Shown in pieces: positions 11,801 through 21,200 of a stretch of DNA of 64,000 nt. The DNA is from Diatrype stigma (lineage: Eukaryota; Ascomycota; Sordariomycetes; Xylariales; Diatrypaceae). Every line of letters begins with the position of its first letter. The first letter of the stretch is position 1. The stretch covers positions 1-64,000 of the forward strand of contig JAKJXP020000057.1 of the NCBI GenBank assembly GCA_022225965.2. The letters are read 5' to 3'. The notes below the pieces were generated by a model. The model saw only the letters and a program-made list of their open reading frames with translations. It had not been told where the DNA came from and searched no databases. Both the position numbers and the translations under genes were made by a program.

Positions 11801-12755
11801 TTGGTGGCCTGTCTGGTAATTAACAATGAATTCTGCCACAATTCACTCTCCCTCTGCATCAAGTTTGATGTTCCCTCGATTTGTGCCAACACGTCCATAG
11901 AGAACAGGAGATCTTGATCATCGTGGGAATGATGGGGCCTCTAGACTGCGGTACACCTTGCGTTTGAATAGGTAACTTTGCACCATTAGAGACATACTTA
12001 CCAACTCTTATATTACAAAGAGGCTGTCGTCCACCGTAGTAATGCCTGTACCGTACTGGGCAACGGCCTCAACCGCCTGGGAGTACTTATGCTAGTACCC
12101 CCGTCTCGGCGACAGAGCTTGTCGTAGAAGGCTACATCATGTCCGCTAGGGTTCAAGTCTGGCAATATGAAATACACAAGGGTTTACTATATTGTTTGTT
12201 TATCATCGAATTTCCAGGTCTACATCAATCTAGGCAGGCATGCTTCATGCCACGAGGTGGAGCACTGTGATAGGAATGCTGGTCTTGGACCGGGGGACGG
12301 GACAAGGGGGTGAAGGACATAATAATATTACTTACATCTCACTGTCCACAACCCTTAATATATGAATTGACGTTGCAACACATATGCGGCACGCTATCTC
12401 GATATAGCACTTTCTGTTGCGATGATGAAGTTCGATAGGAGAGCCTGGATTACATAACATTGGTAGATTACCTACTAGTGGCTTGGCACCCCCTATTCGT
12501 CAGTTCGTGTAGCTCTTCATCCCCAGATTCAAGATGGGAACTTTCCTTGTTTATGACAATGAAGCTATTTCCGAATGACTCCGAACTTGATCATCTTAAA
12601 GCGACGCTTTCTTCGTTGGGATCCTTAGGGCTTTCAATGTCATTGGCTAAGCGGCAGTTTCTTCTACACCGTGTTCTAGTGTCCCCGAGGTGGAAGAGGA
12701 GGGGGGGGATGAGGAAGCTGGCGAAGACGCGGAGTTCGAACAGAATATGGAGGAA
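8898..12755. other. 3.9-kb coding-poor stretch
   Basis: No convincing gene on either strand. Scattered frames of 60-115 codons (for example 10151-10342, 11122-11304, 11365-11709, 12460-12972) have no recognisable motif and no plausible splice partners. The left edge carries the MYND promoter with a GGTGGT-rich segment at 8965-8995. Short words such as CCTAGGTAGCTAG (9070) occur. The base composition and broken frames would fit old, eroded sequence, but no terminal repeats or transposase motifs were seen. Confidence 0.5.
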
Positions 12756-12759
12756 TTTC

Positions 12760-13520
12760 TCAAGCAGCAACAGTTGCCGATCTAGTACAGGCTTCGGGCT
12801 TAATGGTAGCGCTCCTGGGCACCACGGTCGCCAATATCGTGCCCTTGGAGACCACCGCATTCCCAGCTTTGATAGACTCCGGTCTGTTGTCATTCGTAAG
12901 TCTGTGGTCACAGTGGATAATGCTCTCGATCTGCTTGCGCGCCGTGGGCCGGCCGGTGATGTCGGCCTCTAGCTCCTGTATTATTGCAGTGAGACCGAGA
13001 TCGTCGTTGTCGCAGTACTCGCCGCCGGCGGTCAAGAAGTAGTATCCCACCAGCCATCGTTGACCAGGTCCTCGCCGAGGGCTTCGGAATACCCCATAGG
13101 TCCACGATGGTGACGGGGTTTCCGTAATAACCTATCTTGTCCCTGGAGTCCCCAGTTCCAGGGCCCCCGTGTCCGCCGTTTAATGGACCAGGCAATCGCT
13201 GCCGCAAACCACGTAGCGGTCCCTGATCAGGGGATAGTAGGGCTGTCGCTGAGACGAGCCATCCTCGATCTCTGCGAAGCTGAAGAAAAATCCTGGATGC
13301 GCTTGAAATTGTGTGCAGTCGATGCTCTCGAGTCGAGTTGAATGAGCTATTGGATACACATGGATAAACAATACACATTCTGAAGGGTAAAAGGCGTTGA
13401 CACGTACCACTGATTCTCTGAAACCTGGCCGGCGTGTTGCCTCTGTCTCTCCCCTATTTGCAGATGTCAAAAAATACTGCAGGTGCTCATCGAACTTGAG
13501 GGGCTTGGCTGTATACGCCA
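12760..13520 (-). pseudogene. Decayed minus-strand coding remnant, unrecognised family
   Basis: Two protein-like segments in different minus-strand frames suggest a broken gene. The upstream one (about 13500-13180) reads FHPGFFF-like: AHPGFFFSFAEIEDGSSQ followed by YYPLIRDRYVVCGSDCL. An intron-like GTACGT near 13410 may split it. The downstream one (about 13045-12770) reads GYYFLTAGGEYCDNDDLG, then ADITGRP and IIHCDHR. Stops and a frame shift at about 13180-13050 separate them. Codon and residue use look like real protein (aromatic residues, paired Cys) more than random translation. I do not recognise the family. It runs divergently from the glycosidase remnant that follows. It could alternatively be chance open frames. 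Confidence 0.4.
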
Positions 13521-13539
13521 ATATATATGTTATCAATGG

Positions 13540-15100
13540 CCATACTAGCCACTGTCGGTTCCCCCGCTGTGGACTACCAACAGCTGGTCGAGAGTTACGC
13601 CCGAGACGGTTCGCACCGAGATGCTCAGGACTGTAACCAGGTCCAGGGGGGAGAGGGGTTTCGCAATCGTCCATCGCGAGCTCAGGGAAGTCCTCGCAAC
13701 AACTCGCGAGCTGTCCCAGCGACCCAACCTCAGCCAGTGCAACGTCACAGACAACACGGACGACGAGAAATGCCGCTATTCCTGGGACCTGAAGATTATC
13801 GACTCGACCGACATCACCACCCATAACGCCTGGCTGTATAGCTTCTTCAACTCCCTTACAAGGACTGTGAGGACACCACTAACTGCCAGAATTCGCATCG
13901 AGTTCAAGGACTCGATCGGGGTCGTCATCTACACATTCTTCACCGTCGCCATCGTCTACTTGGCCAATGGTTTTGTCAGCTCCGAGGTCCTGCAGGAAGA
14001 CAGCAACCAGCTACACAACGTCATCTAAGTACGGAAGGTTTAGTCAACCATGATTGGTGGCATCGGGACCGCCGTCTCCGTCACGCCCACGGTCATCATT
14101 GCCATCTCGATCACCACCATCGTGACGGACGGCATCCCACCATCGGGTACACGGACCCGGGGCAGCGACCCGTCCGACACTGACAGCGGTAGTCTGGGCA
14201 GCAGCACCACCTACTACACTCCGATCGGAGTGCCCGCCACGGTGCCAGTCGCGATCGTCACGACCGTGGCTCCTCGCCTGGACCGGGGCCATCACTATAT
14301 CCTGCCCGGTCATGAACTGCACTGAGTTAGCCTTGCTGACCTTCAACTTTGCTTACCTCACCACCAATGGTGGTTACCTTCCTAGCATTCACCACAGCCG
14401 TGGTTCCGGTCCGCTGCTCTCTGATTACGTCCTGAAGTACCGGCAAAGCATCCAGCCCGACGCCGCTGTCCATATCTGCCACCTGGCCAGTCTACGGGCA
14501 GATCATCCCTGTTACGAAGACGATCGGTAAGCCCGAGCCGACCGGCAACGGCGTGATCGTGCCCTGCAAGGCATGGTTCTTCTTCATCTGCATCTCGTGG
14601 GACGAGACCCACGTCGGGGCCTAACTGGGCCTTATTCCAGGGCATCTACGCGTCCCCTCGCCCACCGGCTTAGTCAAGTGGTTTATCCAGTGTCAGCATT
14701 CACGGGAACCTGCCGAACTGGCCCAAGATCACCATCGGCGATCTCACAACCACCAGACGCTCGTCTGCCTCTTCCACCCCCACCTGTGGGTGCACCGCCA
14801 CCGACGTGTGTAACTGTGACGAGGGCTCGTTGGACTGCTGCGCCAGCGGCACATGCGGGACTACGTCATCATCATCGTCGAACCCAACTGCAACGACAGA
14901 GCCTTGTGATCATATTCGGGTTTTGGTTGCTGGGCCAAGTAGGGCACCGTTTTATTCTCCATGCTGCACGTCTGATTGTCAATCCTACCGTATTAGACAT
15001 ATTCTGGCACTATTGGGGGCGGGACAGGGGGCGGAGTCCATACCGGCTTTGGAGCCGACGCCCGGCGCCGCTGACGACAGCCTGAAATGTGTATTGAACT
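13540..15100 (+). pseudogene. Broken secreted glycosidase gene (GH55-like end plus Ser/Thr/Pro tail)
   Basis: Plus-strand reading gives protein-like text that hops frames several times. At 13700-14000 one frame reads KCRYSWDLKIIDSTDI, AWLYSFFN and later VVIYTFFTVA. This resembles the C-terminal beta-helix rungs of GH55 / pectate-lyase-fold beta-1,3-glucanases. From 14041 a second frame is rich in Thr/Val/Ile and contains STTYYTPIGVPATV. After more shifts, about 14480-14600 reads IIPVTKTIGKPEPTGNGV and VPCKAWFFFICISWDETHVG, and 14700-14900 reads NLPNWPKITIGDLTTT and a Cys-rich end. Such a tail is known to me from large secreted fungal glycosidases (GH18/GH55 type). No single frame survives, so it cannot encode the intact enzyme. 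The GH55 versus other glycosidase assignment is moderate; the pseudogene status is strong. Confidence 0.65.
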
Positions 15101-15725
15101 AGTAGCTGGGATTTAACCACAGAATACCTGGTTGCGCAGTGTGTACGTATAATCACTAGTGGTTAGGCTCTACAGAGTCGGGCAGAGCCATTCACTTGGC
15201 CAAGCTTGCGTAGAAAAGGCCCTGTAATACGGTTGGATTGGTTGGGCTCGGTCGGTTGACAAGCTGGAAAGATCCCAGAGTGTCAACACAGCCGCCGCCA
15301 TAGCCGCAACGATCAAGTGTTGAATTCCTCTAATGCCACAATGCAATACTGGAACAATTACATCTGTCTTGCATGATGTTGTAGTGCGTGGATAGACTGC
15401 TATTTGAACCTATTACGAGGCTCTTACCTCTGCAAAGCGTGGCGGTATTCGTGTCCTACGATGTCCCCATGCAAAAGTCTGCCCCTCCCTCCCTCCTACA
15501 TCAATATTAAGTGGCGGAAACTCCCGCGTCGCTCGGTACGGTAGTTAGGCGTACCAAAGGTAGTTATGTAGATACCGCAGATGTAAATGTAGCTATGAAG
15601 AACGGGAAATGCAGAATATCATGCGATAATTACCTATGATATCTATAAATCTAGCTCGCTTTTCCCAAATAAACAAAGTATCGCGATTGAAGAGGCTTGA
15701 CAACTGTCCAGGCGCTTGTGTGACC
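15101..15725. other. Spacer upstream of the DUF6594 gene
   Basis: About 620 bases with no supported gene, holding the promoter and leader of the DUF6594 gene. Nothing distinctive beyond TAGTTA/GGTAGT words near 15535-15570. An in-frame Met lies upstream at 15636 but has a weaker context than the one chosen at 15726. Confidence 0.55.
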
Positions 15726-16637
15726 ATGGAAGCTACTCCAGCCGAAAACTTGACCCCTATTGGAAAGCAGTTCCGTACACTTTGGCCATGTGTTACTGCC
15801 GACAGCAACTTCACTCTCCACGGGTTTCGCCGCTTCAAGACGACACATCTCCTGAATCTTCGTTTTCTTGAAATTGAAATTGCCGAGCTGGATCATATTA
15901 TCTATCAAGCGGGTCTCAATCTAGAAAGCCCCCTATCGCCTTTGGATCGATTAGGCTTAAAGCATGGCAAACGAGATGCGAACGCCCCTGCTGTCAACGA
16001 TGCTATTACTAAGGAACTTGTGCTTAAGCTCCGTGGTTTGATACAGCAATATGGTATGCATCCGTGTACATTTCAACCGAACGTATTATACTCAAGTACG
16101 GTGATAGATGAGGCATTGCATGCCTTTAACGGTATAATGACCATGGAAACCATGTCACTTCTCGACGACGAATGGCAGTCTAGTATGCGGACGGACCTAA
16201 CCCTGCATGAAAAGTACGAAACGCGGTTGGTCCGGACAGACCTTGGAGTTAGGTCACGGACAGATCCTTTTCAGCGTTGGCTCCACAAACACTTGCGCAG
16301 CTTTCGTTATTGGAGAATGTCAAATAAGGTAGAAACCAACCCAGAGGCCCAGATGGGATTTGTGAATGAGAGGAATTGGTCGTACCAAAATACAATCCTT
16401 CTGGCGAACGTGGCTGGACGAGTCATTATTGCGACTGTCGCGGGTGCCTTTCTGGTAGTGCCGCTTACGGTTCTTTCCGCGTCCGTTGGAAGTGCACAAC
16501 TCGGCGCGGTATCTGGATTTATCTTGCTCTTTTCTTTTCTCATCGGCGCGTTGCTCAGGATATCCAATTACGAGATGATGGTCGTGTCTGCAGCATATGC
16601 GGCAGTGTTATCGGTGTTCGTTTCCAAGGACTCGTAA
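15726..16637 (+). CDS. DUF6594-type fungal membrane protein
   Basis: Intronless, 303 residues from ATG 15726 (context GACCATGG); an upstream in-frame Met at 15636 would add 30 residues lacking family character. The N-terminal part has FRRF...LLNLRFLEIEIAELDHII, the LYLQ-ELAELE-like helix seen at the start of this fungal family. After a charged middle region with likely coiled-coil helices, three hydrophobic segments follow at about residues 220-300, separated by short loops. The last two contain the family-type ISNYEMMVVSAAYAAVLSVF block. DUF6594 proteins are widespread and expanded in Pezizomycotina, are predicted membrane proteins, and have no established biochemical role. The gene is intact although it lies between a decayed glycosidase gene and an NLR gene, in a stretch that looks accessory. 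Confidence 0.85.
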   Translation: MEATPAENLTPIGKQFRTLWPCVTADSNFTLHGFRRFKTTHLLNLRFLEIEIAELDHIIYQAGLNLESPLSPLDRLGLKHGKRDANAPAVNDAITKELVLKLRGLIQQYGMHPCTFQPNVLYSSTVIDEALHAFNGIMTMETMSLLDDEWQSSMRTDLTLHEKYETRLVRTDLGVRSRTDPFQRWLHKHLRSFRYWRMSNKVETNPEAQMGFVNERNWSYQNTILLANVAGRVIIATVAGAFLVVPLTVLSASVGSAQLGAVSGFILLFSFLIGALLRISNYEMMVVSAAYAAVLSVFVSKDS

Positions 16638-18285
16638 CATCGAAGCCGGCAATGGTTATGTTGTGCAATACATAGGTACGGTAGCTGTATTTAAGGTAGA
16701 ACTAGTATAAATGAAAACAAGTTGATGGTGCCCAAAGCAAGTGTGCTAGATCTAGGGCGAATATTCGAGTTGCAAGCCTACGTGCGAAGTACTCAATTAG
16801 CTTCCTGAGTGATGGCAAGGCAGGGCGAAGTTTTCGATATGCGGACACAGTACCCTGCATGATTAGACGGCGAATCCCCGTATTTTAGACTGTCACAAGG
16901 TCCACATAGTGCGCATCGTCCCGTCCCGTACCCATACAGACTCATGACACTAAATCTGGCGCACCCCCATTTGCAACATTCATTCTTACCAAGACCCTTA
17001 TATTTCAAAAAATCATCCTTTGACGGATATGAACTGTATGATTCCCGGGTCTGCTTTATTATATAGCCCAATAGCCGAACTATATCATATGTCTTTTATG
17101 TACTTATTAAACCTTTATATTTATTTTATAATAATTTTCTAAAATGTAAAGGTATTAATAAGAACTGCTCTGTCAAATGGGGTGCGCCAAATTTAGTGAC
17201 ATGGGGCTGCCATACATATCGAACCAAGGCGGATCATCGTATGCAATAGGTATGTAGGACGTGGTCATCCAGGCTGCAACGTTCTTGGCCCGGGGATATG
17301 CTTCGCGATGATGTCATGTGCGCTTCTGTATCAAGGTACCTGCACATCCAGTTGGGAATTATGCCACAACCCAATGTGAAAACGATAGTGACTTTCTCTC
17401 TAAAGATCCTTGCGTATATTGTTTTGCAAAGCATATCTGTCGCATAGAAAATGGGTCGGAATTCGATATTTCGGGCATACTTTGACCCCCCATCCCCCTA
17501 GCTAAGGTTGATTTTGGGCCTATAAATGCCAACTTCGGGCCCCAGGGGGCACCCAACTTCCTAATTTCCCTCTCTAGTAAGGGGATTTCACCCCATTTGC
17601 CTGATTTTTTGGATGTGACGTATACCCTTCGTTCACCGGAAAAATGCTGTTTCGATACAGTTGACATTATCTATCGTTTAGCTACATGTTACTATGTGCC
17701 TCATCATATACAAGTCCCCCAATGGCCAGCAGTACTCTGCGTTCATTGACTTCCTATTGCGCTCGTAGTGCGCCGTCAGCCTTGCCCATCCGTGATTCAA
17801 CACCACCTCCAATTACCGCCATTCCTCCTCTCGCACCCGATACGTCATTTTCCATGACGCCATTAGGCATTCCAAGCGCTTACAGCGTACTCCCAAGTGA
17901 GAACTTATTACAGTATCAATGGCAGGGCAGAATAGCTGCTCCCTGAGGTCCACCTCTTGATTACTTACCTGACAAGCCATGCATGCATAGAACTTAGCTG
18001 GGGAATACAGATAGGATATAAACAAGACCATCCGCGGGGCGCTGCAAATACAAAGAAAGAATTTGAGCTGGACCAGGATCAAGGATGTCAAGAGCGACTG
18101 TCGAGGCGTTCACCGAGACCTTACTGCCACCCAAAGCCCTGATCACTGCCCCCCTAATCACATAGCTAAATTTCGACCATCTGCACGCCAGATCTTGCTA
18201 CAATTCTCTCACCCCGCTTCCTCATCCCAATGCCGTGATAGAAATGGACTACAGGAGTCTTTGAGGACTTGCCGGCAGTTTCACC
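16638..18285. other. Spacer between the DUF6594 gene and the NLR gene
   Basis: About 1.65 kb. It holds a long imperfect inverted repeat (16936-17213) around an AT-rich core. Near 17690-17900 a minus-strand frame reads VSGARGGMAVIGGGVESRMG, then a stop, then LLAIGGLVYDEAHSNM, a possible eroded coding scrap of unknown origin. The last 250 bases are presumably the NLR promoter and leader. No intact gene is supported. Confidence 0.55.
16936..17213. repeat. Imperfect inverted repeat with about 75-base arms (MITE-like hairpin)
   Basis: The left arm (about 16936-17012) and right arm (about 17133-17213) are reverse complements with scattered mismatches and small gaps. The best-conserved core is 16943-16973 against 17174-17203, where CATGACACTAAATCTGGCGC matches, in reverse complement, GCGCCAAATTTAGTGACATG with two mismatches. 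About 120 bases of strongly AT-rich DNA separate the arms. No transposase frame is inside, and no clear target-site duplication was found at the outer ends. A non-autonomous DNA element, a degenerate foldback, or a transcribed hairpin are all possible. Confidence 0.7.
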
Positions 18286-21200
18286 ATGTCAGACCCAAAA
18301 GAATATACCATAGGGTGGATCTGTGCGGTGGAAGCCGAGTACGTGGCTGCACAAGAACTCCTCGACGAAGAGCACCCCAGCTTGGCTTCCCAAGATGCCA
18401 AAGATAACAACATTTATACACTTGGTAGCATAGGACTACACAAAATTGCGGTCGCCTGCCCACCACATTGGAATTACGGGGTTGTCAGCGCCGCGAATGT
18501 CGCGAGGGATATGCTGCGAACCTTTACCAATCTGAGATTTGGGCTGATGGTTGGTATTGGTGGTGGAGTCCCGACGACACAAGATATCCGCCTTGGCGAC
18601 ATCGTTGTTAGCTCTCTCGACTACGAAAAGGGCGCCGTTTTGCAGTATGACTTTGGTCACACTGTGCAGGACAAGGCCTTCAAGACAACAGGCCATCAGA
18701 ATGCACCTCCCTCGTTACTTCAGGCAGCCGTGCAGGCCCTGGAGGTAAGATATCGGAGGCGCGGCAATGAGATCGACAAGCACGTCACCGCTATCTTAGA
18801 CCTTAACCCACGGTTGCAAGGAAAGTATTGCCGGCCCGACCTAAAAGCCGATCGGCTGTACCAGAGCGACTATGTCCATGTGGAAACCTCTAACGGGAGC
18901 TGTGCTTCTAGCTGCGGGTTGGACGACGCAAATCTCATTAAACGAGAACCAAGGTCGAAATTCAATGATAACCCTAAAGTCCACTACGGTCTCATTGCTT
19001 CAGGGAACATGGTGATGAAGGATGCCGTGCTCCGTGATAACCTGGCAAGGGAGAAGGGGATGCTGTGCTTCGAGATGGAGGCTGCCGGATTGATGAACCA
19101 CTTCCAGTGTCTGGTCATCCGCGGAATTTGTGATTATTCAGATACCCACAAGAATGAGGACTGGCAAGGGTATGCAGCAATAGCGGCGGCAGCATACGCC
19201 AAAGATCTTCTCAACATTATCACACCGAGCAAGGTTGAGGCAGAGGCGAAGCTGGTCGATCTTGTATCTGACGGTGAGTTATCTGAACAGCTTTTGGGAA
19301 TTATTTCCATCTTAGTATCTTCTCTACCAGTTCTAACGATAGATGTACAATCGTCGACAGAAAATACCGAAAGCACTGTGGGAAGTATGCAAGTAAACGC
19401 CCATTTCGACAAGATCGCAGACTGGCTTTCACCACCCGACCCCTCCACAAATTTCCATAAAGCGCGAGAGCAGCACCACCTAGGAACTGGCTACTGGTTG
19501 CTAGATAGTGACAAATACATCTCATGGAAGAGTGAGCGCAATTCTTTCCTGTGGCTGAATGGCATTCCCGGATGTGGAAAAACGATTCTGAGTTCCACCG
19601 TGGTCGCGGATCTGGAACATAAACATCCCCTCAGCCTACTTTACTTCTACTTCGATTTCAGTGATACACACAAACAATCTTTCGAAAATGCAGTCCGATC
19701 TTTCATCTACCAGTTGTATTACAAGCAGGGAGACTGCCGACCAGAGGTTGATTCATTGTACTCTTCTTGCTCAAACGGATACAAACAGCCAAGCAATGAG
19801 GTGCTGCTTGCGCTGCTGCAGAACCTGATTAAGGAGGCTGGTGAAGTTTGGATCGTCCTGGACGCGCTTGACGAGCATGAAGACGAAGGCGGTCGTAGGA
19901 CCAAAAGACTGTTACCATGGATCAAGAACCTTCGAGACTGTGCATCGAGTACCCACATCCTGGTCACAAGTCGGCCTGAAATAGATATCAAGCTCGGTAT
20001 CGAAGGCTGGGCTTGCCATGAGGAGATCATCTCTCTCAAGGGCGGCTTGGTAGATCAAGACATACGTGATTATGTCGAGGCCATGGTACAAAAAATGCAC
20101 AGGTGGCAGTCACGACCCGATATCCAGAAGGAGATTAAAGATGCCCTGGTTCGAAAGGCGGATGGGATGTAAGACTTTCATAGTCCTATTATTTGATTTG
20201 TCGCTAATCGATACAGGTTCCGTTGGGTCTCCTGCCAGATCCAAATGCTAGAAGACACATGTTTCAACGCTCCAGCAGTACGGAATGCATTAAGAACCCT
20301 CCCACGGACCTTGGATGAAACGTATGCGCAGATTTTGGAACGAGTGCCACCTGAGTGCAAACAATACACGATACGGCTTTTGCAATTCGTCACATACTCT
20401 AAACGACCTCTACATATTGATGAGGCTATTGATGCAATGGCGGTAGATACAGCCGGCAATCCTAGGTTCGATCCCGCAAATAGAATGCCGATTCCAGAAG
20501 AGATCACTCGATACTGCTCCAGTTTAGTCGTCTTTGATGAAATTTATTCCCCGGACGACATCGCTTCTATTAACATACAGCTCGCGCACTTTTCAGTCAA
20601 AGAGTACCTCATGTCAAGCCGACTAGAGCCGAAGATGGCCAGAGACTTTGAGAAGATACCCGCCATGATTGCCATGACGGACGTATGCCTTTCTTACTTA
20701 TTGGACATAGATCATTCCTACTCTCTGGAGGAGATCGAAATGCTATACCCCTTTGCAGAGTTCTCAGCACGATACTGGGCAAGTTATGCTGCGGTAGTTG
20801 AGTCTTCATGTGAAGAAAGCCTTTGGCTCGTGAAAGAATATCTTTCCTCCGAGATCGCCTACAGACTTGGTTATTCTTTGGCCCATTTTATCCCATTGGA
20901 GCATGAAGCAGATTGTCTGGAGGAAGCTCTTGTTCCGCGTCCCCTGTATTTGGTATCACTTGAAAACTTGCCATATTCCGCTAAGATACTGCTCGACAAT
21001 GGCGCCGATGTGAATGCGCAAGGCGGAACTTACGGCAATGCTCTCCAGGCTGCCTCGTTCAATGGGCACGAAAGGATTGTCAAAATGCTGCTCAACAATG
21101 GCGCCCATATAAATGCGCAAGGCGGAACTTACGGCAATGCTCTCCAGGCTGCCTCGTTGAATGGGCACGAAAGAATTGTCAAAATGCTGCTCGACAATGG

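Noticed and set aside
16793..17071. Minus-strand 92-codon Cys-containing frame
   Set aside because: It overlaps the left arm of the inverted repeat, has no motif and no plausible start context.
17690..17900. Minus-strand protein-like scrap with VSGARGGMAVIGGGVESRMG
   Set aside because: It is interrupted by a stop, has no partner exon and no recognised family, so it was mentioned only in the spacer entry.
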